Shown here in pieces: positions 18,587 through 24,321 of a DNA stretch of 24,321 nt (positions within the stretch are counted from its first letter, which is position 1; each line of letters starts with the position of its first letter). Source of the stretch: Spirogloea muscicola (taxonomy: Eukaryota; Streptophyta; Zygnematophyceae; Spirogloeales; Spirogloeaceae); the NCBI GenBank assembly GCA_009602725.1, contig WELB01000384.1, positions 1 to 24,321 on the forward strand. The letters are read 5' to 3'. Made by a program: the position numbers and the translations under genes. The notes below the pieces were generated by a model, which saw only the letters and a program-made list of their open reading frames with translations, was not told the origin of the DNA and searched no databases.

Positions 18587-18640
18587 GCTCGCCCATTGAG
18601 AATAGGGGCTGGAGCAACCAGCCCGAAAGGGAATGAACAG
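18587..18640 (+). repeat. R1 dispersed repeat, copy 4
   Basis: Full copy with GCTCGCCCATTGAGAATAGG, GGCTGGAGCAACCAGCCC and GGGAATGAACAGAGTACGAG. It lies upstream of gene B's start, beyond the GA microsatellite. Confidence 0.85.
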
Positions 18641-19052
18641 AGTACGAGAAGTGGCTTCCCCAATGACGTCTTCGGGGCGAGACGGCGCTTATCCTGATGG
18701 GGGAGATGGCACCCGGTGGTGGTGTTTCCGCCGTCGGCCCCGAGGGGGCGGCTGGGCCCCGGGGAGGCCGGATGAAGCTTGGCGGCCGCGGGCGACGTGA
18801 CGGAACGGCGCGCCGGCGCGCTCGCCCGCGCCCAGCCCCCCCGCGCTCCTGGCTCTGGGGGCCGTCGTTGAGACGGACGGGCGGACGGCCCCGGTCAGCG
18901 CGGCGGTCAACGCCGCCGGGCCGCCGCGGCCCCCTGCCGACGGCGCGTCCGCTGGCGTCACGGCTGGCGTCACCCGACCGTTACTGTCAAGTGGGGAACC
19001 ACGGCGGCAGCCACGTGGCAGAGGGCATCTTGGCCGCCTCCCAAATGAAAGT
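18641..19052. other. Very G/C-rich spacer between R1 copies
   Basis: Dominated by CGG/GGCC motifs. A long minus-strand open frame crosses it and the neighbouring repeats (18689-19750), but it is hydrophobic, built from repeat DNA, and lacks any domain, so I do not call it a normal gene. Confidence 0.4.
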
Positions 19053-19110
19053 GCTCGCCCATTGAAGATAGGGGACTGGAAAAGCCAGCCCAAAAAGGAA
19101 TGAACAGAGT
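19053..19110 (+). repeat. R1 dispersed repeat, copy 5
   Basis: Full copy: GCTCGCCCATTGAAGATAGG, GACTGGAAAAGCCAGCCC, AAAAAGGAATGAACAGAG, then the same TACGAGAAG tail as copy 4. It is separated by only about 30 bp from copy 6. Confidence 0.85.
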
Positions 19111-19141
19111 ACGAGAAGGGGGCCAGGGAAAGAAGAAGAAG

Positions 19142-19196
19142 GCTCGCCCATAAAGAAAGAGGGGCTGGCAAAGCCAGCCCAAAAAGAATGGACAAT
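19142..19196 (+). repeat. R1 dispersed repeat, copy 6
   Basis: Full copy with the perfect hairpin GGGCTGGCAAAGCCAGCCC followed by AAAAAGAATGGACAATG. The tail matches copy 2 more closely than copy 5, so the two neighbouring copies belong to different sub-types. Confidence 0.88.
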
Positions 19197-19247
19197 GTCC
19201 AAAGCCGAAGAATGAGAAGCCGAGGAAGGAGGGAAAGCGCTAGGAAA

Positions 19248-19380
19248 TCAAGCACGAAAAGAACAAAGCAGCTACAAATCACCCAGTAACCCCTGCTGAG
19301 CAGCCGCAGATCAGGGATGCTAGGCTCCTGGAAGTGGGTCCCCTGGCCAGAGCCAGAGGCAGCAGTGAGGTCCCAGAGCT
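19248..19380. repeat. Core of 19-kb duplication, unit 1
   Basis: From GCACGAAAAGAACAAAGCAG to GCAGCAGTGAGGT this aligns with 19918-20042, with shared blocks TAACCCCTGCT, AGCAGCCGCAG, GGCTCCTGGAAG and GGGTCCCCTGGCCAGAGCC. Each unit is preceded by an R1 copy. Confidence 0.8.
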
Positions 19381-19660
19381 GGCCCCCACGGGAAAGGCCA
19401 GCTGTGACCGCGAACTCATCCTGTGCTGATGTGGCAAGGCGATGTCGCGCGAGATGCCGTCGGTTGAATCTTGTCCCTCGACCTGACGAGGATGCTGAGG
19501 TGGCTGCAGACGTGGACATACAAGGTCGGACGCACGCCCCGGCTGGTGTGAAAAGGAAATGCGAGCACCGGCTTACCCTTGACCCAGCTTCATGCTTCCC
19601 ATCTGACCACGCAACCAATGACATCGGTGCACGAAAGCATCCGGCACCCGTGCCACCCAA

Positions 19661-19686
19661 AGAGAGAGCTTTTAAGCGCTCTCTCT
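19661..19686. other. 9-bp perfect hairpin
   Basis: AGAGAGAGC (19661-19669), loop TTTTAAGC, GCTCTCTCT (19678-19686). It lies just before an R1b copy and may be part of the same element. Confidence 0.45.
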
Positions 19687-19702
19687 GGCCCCTTCGACTT
19701 TT

Positions 19703-19770
19703 GGTCATTCTTTTCCCCTTGGGCTGGCCTCTTACAGCCACCGCCCTCATTTGGACGCGTCGTCTTCTAA
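19703..19770 (+). repeat. R1b variant repeat
   Basis: GTCATTCTTTTCCCCTTGGG leads into CTGGCCTCTTACAGCC and ACCGCCCTCATTTGGACG. The left arm, TCATTCTTTT...GGGCTGGC, is the same as the reverse of R1, which links R1 and R1b into one superfamily. Confidence 0.6.
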
Positions 19771-19822
19771 AGAAGAACTCTCAACTTAGTAGCCTTGCCT
19801 CATAAGCGACCTCCGAGAGAAG

Positions 19823-19880
19823 GGCTCGCCCGTTGAGGATAGGGGCTGGGAAATGCCAGAACAAAGAAGAAGAACAAAGA
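19823..19880 (+). repeat. R1 dispersed repeat, copy 7
   Basis: Diverged full copy: GGCTCGCCCGTTGAGGATAG, GGGCTGGGAAATGCCAG, then an A/G-rich tail and GATCGAGAAGGGGCCAGGGG, matching the sequence between copies 5 and 6. It leads the second half of the 19.1/19.8-kb duplication. Confidence 0.75.
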
Positions 19881-19917
19881 TCGAGAAGGGGCCAGGGGAA
19901 GCACTAATAAGGAAAAC

Positions 19918-20042
19918 AAGCACAAGAAGTAACTTAGCAGCTACGAAGCACTAAATAACCCCTGCTTAGCAGCCGCAGGTCAGAGAAACTTGGCTCCTGG
20001 AAGCGGGTCCCCTGGCCAGAGCCGAAGGTAGCAGCGAGGTTT
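19918..20042. repeat. Core of 19-kb duplication, unit 2
   Basis: Second copy, about 670 bp from unit 1, with roughly one change in six to eight bases by eye. It starts AAGCACAAGAAGTAACTTAG and ends GGTAGCAGCGAGGT. Confidence 0.8.
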
Positions 20043-20216
20043 CTTGCGGCATGCACGTGCAGCGCGCGGGCCATAGACCTCTGCAGCAAGACGGCCCAGA
20101 GGTCTGCTTCCGAGAGGTCTGCTTTTCCGACCGTTGGAACTTGTCCTTCGAGAACCATCTTGACAGAGCAACCTGCAAGGCGCGGGTGTTGTGGTAACTG
20201 ATGTCGGACGCACTGG

Positions 20217-20250
20217 TTGTAGGGTTTAGGGTTTAGGTTTAGTGTTTAGG
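20217..20250 (+). repeat. Interstitial telomere-like repeat (TTTAGGG type)
   Basis: TTGTAGGGTTTAGGGTTTAG continues into GTTTAGTGTTTAGG, that is about two exact and two to three degenerate TTTAGGG units, the plant-type telomere motif. Confidence 0.75.
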
Positions 20251-21084
20251 TGATTATGGGCATCGGTCTTTACGTGGAGTGTCGTGGCGATGAAGATCTA
20301 CAATCAAGACATGGGTTGAGATAATTGAGCATCTTCCTACATAACTTATTAGCTTCTCTGTCCTTCGTAGAAGGGGTTGCGGGCCTTGGGGTAGCTTGCT
20401 CCCTGCAGGTCATCCACCTAAAGTGAGAAAGCCTGCGGTGGGCATATAATGCAAAGGAGGCCAGATTCAGCCAATAATATGTCCAGGCAAACGCGAGGGG
20501 GCTACATGAAGCGAAGCTGCATCTAAGGTGGGCAAAGCGATTAGTGCGGAAGCCAGTTGAAGGGACTCTTGTACCCACGATTCGGCATGTACAGATTCGA
20601 CAGGCTAACTTGGGCAGCCGGAGCACCACCTACAAAGTCATCCTAGTAGACTCCAAAGGCATGAGAATCTCTCAGCAAGAAAAGCATATGCATGCTCGCT
20701 TTCTGTCACGCCTCACCAATTTCAGCAAGCAGACACCACTTGCCCAGTCATCCGTCTGGCGAGGTGGCTTGCCTGAGCAGGCATTTCACAAGTCGCTTTT
20801 ACCCCGACACTACAACCACGCCATCTCACGACAGGAAGTGTCTCAAGTGGGTGAAGGCCAGTCGGACGGGTTTACAGCCGCAGGCACACTGCTGTCTCAT
20901 ACCTTATGCGTGTGCGGGCCTGCCATATCTCCACTTCCACTCTCTTCCTGCAACCAGGTGATTGTGAGACAGGCTCGGTGCTCATGATGACATGTCATTG
21001 AGCTACCTGAAAGTGAATTGCAGATCTGAGCATAATGTCCCAACACCATCACTGCTGGCAACTGAGGATGGTTGCACGCTCGTG
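20251..21084. other. Spacer between the 19-kb repeats and gene C
   Basis: A plus-strand open frame of 147 codons (20544-20987) is the longest here. Its start (MRKPVEGTLVPTIRHVQIRQ) is protein-like but I recognise no family, and no splice partner was found. The segment next to 21085 is the likely 3' untranslated region of gene C; no AATAAA is visible there. Confidence 0.35.
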
Positions 21085-24000
21085 CTAAATGGCGACAGAA
21101 TCTAGGCAGCAGTGGGGTTTGGTGGTTGGGGCATCAGAAATGCTATGCGGCAGCAACATTGACATGTGCGGCACACCAAGATCGCAGTGCAAGCAGCGGC
21201 CTTGGTGTTGGAGGCCTAGCAACTTGTAAAGCTCGCGGCAGACTTGGAGCATAGTGGGGCGCAGCTTGGGATCCTGAGCGGTGCATTGTCGAGCGAGCTC
21301 AACAGTGGCCTTCAGCACCTCGGAGCCCCACTGGCCTGTCATGCACTGGTCCGCAAGCTTCTCAACCGGTACTCTGTTGCGCATGGAGCAGTCGACCCAC
21401 TTTGTGAGGAGCTGCTGTGAGGGCCGCTTGGCATTGAGCGTAAACGCTTGGCGGCCCGTGATGAGCTCCAGCAGGACCACGCCGAAGCTGTAGACATCTG
21501 ACTTGGTGGTCAGGTGGCCTGCCACATGAGTAGAGTCGCCCAGACAAGTTCATATCAGCGGTCGGGAAAACGTAGTGTATTAAGAGATGAAGGGCCTGTG
21601 TGGCCAAGTACAAGGTCGGGGGTAGTAGTGCTAGAGTCGATCGTGGCAAGTGAGAAGATAGCAGATGGACCCGGCTAAGTTCCCACAGTGATGGCTTGCA
21701 CCAATACAATCAAGGCACGATCCTCCCCCAGATTGAGATGCTTGATGGGCCTCAGCTGGACTGTAGGCTCCGCAGATTATGAATGACAATCTGTGGAGAA
21801 CTATAACATTCAAACATTGAGCATCCAGGTGGCATAGTGGGACTGAGGAAAGAAGGGACAATGCTATTTTGACAAGGCCAGCCAGCACAGGGTGATACCT
21901 TTGAAGAGAAAGGCAAGCCCAGAAGAGACGAGGCAAGGAGTGAAGTTGGAGGTCAAAGGACAGGGACAGTAGGAAGTAGGAGGGAAGGACGGAGGAGAGA
22001 CTGGGACTGCAGAAAAGAGCGGGAAGGAGGGCGAGGATGTGACAGGGGAATGCACCACTGTATAAGTAATCAGGCGCAGCATAGCCAATTGTGCCCATGA
22101 CGCGCGTGGTGACATGCGGTTGCCTGTTGCAAGGGCCATTCCTGACAAGCCCAAAGTCTGCTAGCTTTGTAGTCATATTCTGCACGGCAGTAGTGATGCA
22201 TGTGGTGCAGACCGAGGCCTGTCAGCATCAGCAATTGCACCATGTAGTGCCGGCGGCGGCCTCTCTTTCTGAAGCTCTCTCCATCTCGCAGCTTCCGTCA
22301 AAGGAAGAAGCAAAGCTATTTGCTACGTGTGGAGCACAGAAGAGGGCTGGATGATGGTAAGGACGAGAGTGGAGGTTGCAGCATCTGGAGCTGGGGAGAA
22401 ACGAGGAGAACGATGCCGGAAGCGTGAGGCAGAAGAACGTATAAACTGGCATGCCAGACAGCCTATGGGCAGTGCGGGTGACGTGGGGGATATGATTGAG
22501 AGGGCATGTAGGCTTACGGCATCGAGAAAGATACTGGAGGTCTTGAAGTCGCGGTAGATGATGGGTTCATTGAGCTCATGGTGGAGGTAGGCAAGGCCCA
22601 CCGCTGCCTCATATGCTGCCTTGAGCCGTGCCTTCCAGGCCAGCCGCAGCTTGCTGTCTGTCACAACGTGCAGTTGTGGAAAAGATGCTTCAGAGGTTCG
22701 CTGCTCGACTAGAATCCAGATGGAGAGGTCATTGTCTTGGGGTGCTGCAAAAGAGAGTAAAGTAAGCTCGAGGGAAATTGAAGGAGTTGGATGCTGCGCG
22801 GAGGACCTTGGGGGAAGGGGGGTGGGTGGTAAGGATAAATGAGATAGGAATTGCAAGAGTTGTTGGGGAGATGAACTTGGGCAACCACTGGGCAAACCGC
22901 GTAGGAAGAGGTGCTCGTCCAGCGAGCCATTAGGCATAAATTCGTAGACGAGTGTCTTGGGCTTGTCGGCGCAGAACCCCATCAGCCGCACAATGTACGG
23001 GTGTGACAGCTGCCCAAGGCACACCTCTGTCTGTGCATGCGGCGAGCAAGGGCGAGAGCGGCAGTTGAAAGAGTGCCTAGGAAAGAGGGGAATTTCTGAA
23101 GGAGTGGAGCGCAGAAGCATTGTGGCAGAGAGGGAAGCAAGGCCCACCAGCCACTCTTTGTCGCCATGCAGGCTCCTGGGATCCAGCCGCTTGACAGCAA
23201 CCTGCACTGACCTGCCGTGGTGCTCCATTTTGCCCTTGTAGACTAGCCCAGACCCGCCCTCCCCAATCAACTGCCTGAAGCCTCCCGTCATGATGTGCAT
23301 CTCGTGCTGCGAGTATACACGGAGGCGTACTCCCTGCGATTGCTCGCTAGCTGCCGGCAATGCCTGCTTTGGAATCTTCGGATGCGCAACAATAGCTGGC
23401 ACTTCCTTTCCCAGCGTGCCTGGTGCTACGTGGTGTGGTACTGCTGCTTCTTGAAGTTTTGGATTTGCTACTTCCGCGCCTATTGATGCTGCCGCCACAT
23501 CTGCACAGTGAGAGAAGGGGGGCACGAGCATGTAGTGATTCTTAGATGGCCCACACACAACCTGCTAGCCTGTGTGGCTAGGCAGCCCTGGCTGCTAACA
23601 TCTCCACCACCCTCCTCTGTCCCGCCTTTCTCCGAGCTTCCATTTACCTGCCTCCGCTAAACGCCGCTCCTGCTTCATAGGCTGCTGCCTCGCCTTTCTG
23701 AGCGACTTCGACCCTCCTTTAGGCAGCCATTGCCACGGGAGTTTCAGCACCTGGGTGGATCTTCGAGTTCGGAGAGGGAGGTTGAGGAGGTAAAGTAGAA
23801 GGTGGTAATGGTGGAGGATTAGGCCAGTTAGATCAAGGGGGATTGGGCTTGAACATGGTAAAGGGCCTCACAAAGTTCACTGCTGGGCGTACCTCTCGGT
23901 GTCAGATTCCAAGACTGCACAGGCCCTGTGTGCTCGGGCTGCCAGGACATGCAGCACAACCAAGAACCCATGATGGCTGTGGCTGAGGAAGCCAGTAGCG

Positions 24001-24199
24001 ATGGCCACGGCAAGGTAGTCAGCGAGGTGGTGCTTCCTGCTTATGAGACGACGGGTGCGCCCAGTTGATGATACAAAGAAAGGAAGTGTATGTGGCCCTG
24101 GCAGCGGTGGCGGCTGCGGCGGGTGCTCAGTGGCGAGCAGCGGCGGAGATAGGAGACATTGAGCGGCAGTGAGGGCAGATATGGGAGGCGGGGAGGGGG
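21085..24199 (-). CDS. Gene C: receptor-like kinase, RLK/RLCK type, 5' end missing
   Basis: Exons on the minus strand: 24199(open)-23893, 23760-23648, 23500-23148, 23030-22898, 22744-22518 (or 22657-22518), 22179-22056, 21518-21085. Phases agree at every junction. The first exon encodes a Pro-rich segment, then basic residues and a probable membrane span ([11 protein letters not shown]...[11 protein letters not shown]) with His/Ser in its middle. The next exon is basic, as expected for a cytoplasmic juxtamembrane region. The kinase follows: glycine loop [17 protein letters not shown] lysine, helix-C Glu in EWLTEV, hinge [16 protein letters not shown], catalytic loop [33 protein letters not shown], and [17 protein letters not shown] to the C lobe. 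YRDFK loops are typical of plant RLCK-VII and related RLKs. Oddities are Ser for the metal-binding Asn and APD for APE. Its true start lies beyond the poly-A edge, so the first exon is less certain than the rest. Confidence 0.85.
21573..21612. repeat. R2 fragment within a gene C intron
   Basis: Only the leading end of R2 is present: GTATTAAGAGATGAAGGGCC, then TGTGTGGCCAAGTACAAGG. It lies in the last intron of gene C. Confidence 0.6.

Positions 24200-24321
<122 letters not shown>

Noticed and set aside
18689-19750. 353-codon minus-strand open frame as a gene
   Set aside because: It runs through R1 copies and G/C-rich filler, is strongly hydrophobic where it crosses repeats, and shows no domain or splice context. 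I kept only the small conserved core as a finding.
22323-23558. Gene C kinase N lobe as one uninterrupted exon
   Set aside because: The frame happens to stay open, but it then contains pyrimidine-rich intron sequence inside the kinase fold. Splicing at the GT-AG sites restores normal kinase spacing.
14363-23893. Genes C and B as two halves of one broken LRR receptor kinase
   Set aside because: On the minus strand the kinase gene comes first and the LRR gene second, the reverse of a receptor kinase, and B has its own signal peptide.

Overview
The window looks like nuclear DNA from the green-plant lineage, most plausibly a streptophyte alga or another non-seed plant; I cannot name the species. 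The evidence is long spliceosomal genes with GT-AG introns, leucine-rich-repeat (LRR) exons of exactly 72 nt with phase-2 introns, a plant RLK/RLCK-type kinase with the YRDFK catalytic loop, a short stretch of plant-type TTTAGGG repeats, and a eukaryotic tRNA-Gly. A single N at 18249 and a 122-nt run of A reaching the right edge suggest a draft-assembly scaffold end.

Layout. 1-6.4 kb is mostly intergenic and repeat-bearing. It holds a poorly understood minus-strand coding region (about 2.1-3.65 kb), a clear tRNA-Gly(UCC) (4898-4968, minus) and copies of two dispersed repeat families, here called R1 and R2. 7.0-12.8 kb is gene A (plus): signal peptide, LRR N-cap, about nine LRRs and a long Cys-rich, EGF-like, Pro-ending tail. 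12.8-14.36 kb is the convergent spacer, with an R2 copy and a possible coding remnant. 14.36-18.11 kb is gene B (minus): a secreted protein with about 17 LRRs that stops at its C-cap. 18.1-20.3 kb is a GA microsatellite followed by a dense cluster of R1 copies, a diverged ~130-bp core duplicated about 0.67 kb apart, and a telomere-like patch. 21.1-24.2 kb is gene C (minus): a receptor-like kinase with a Pro-rich outer segment and probable membrane span. Its 5' end is lost in the poly-A edge.

How the genes may work together. A and B are LRR ectodomains with no kinase, and C is a kinase with a short ectodomain. In plants such LRR proteins usually signal through partner kinases, so the cluster could be a receptor module; this is inference from proximity only. 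C itself has Ser in place of the catalytic-loop Asn and APD in place of APE, so it may be a weak kinase or pseudokinase. All exon structures were worked out by hand from splice signals, reading phase and LRR periodicity, without transcript evidence.
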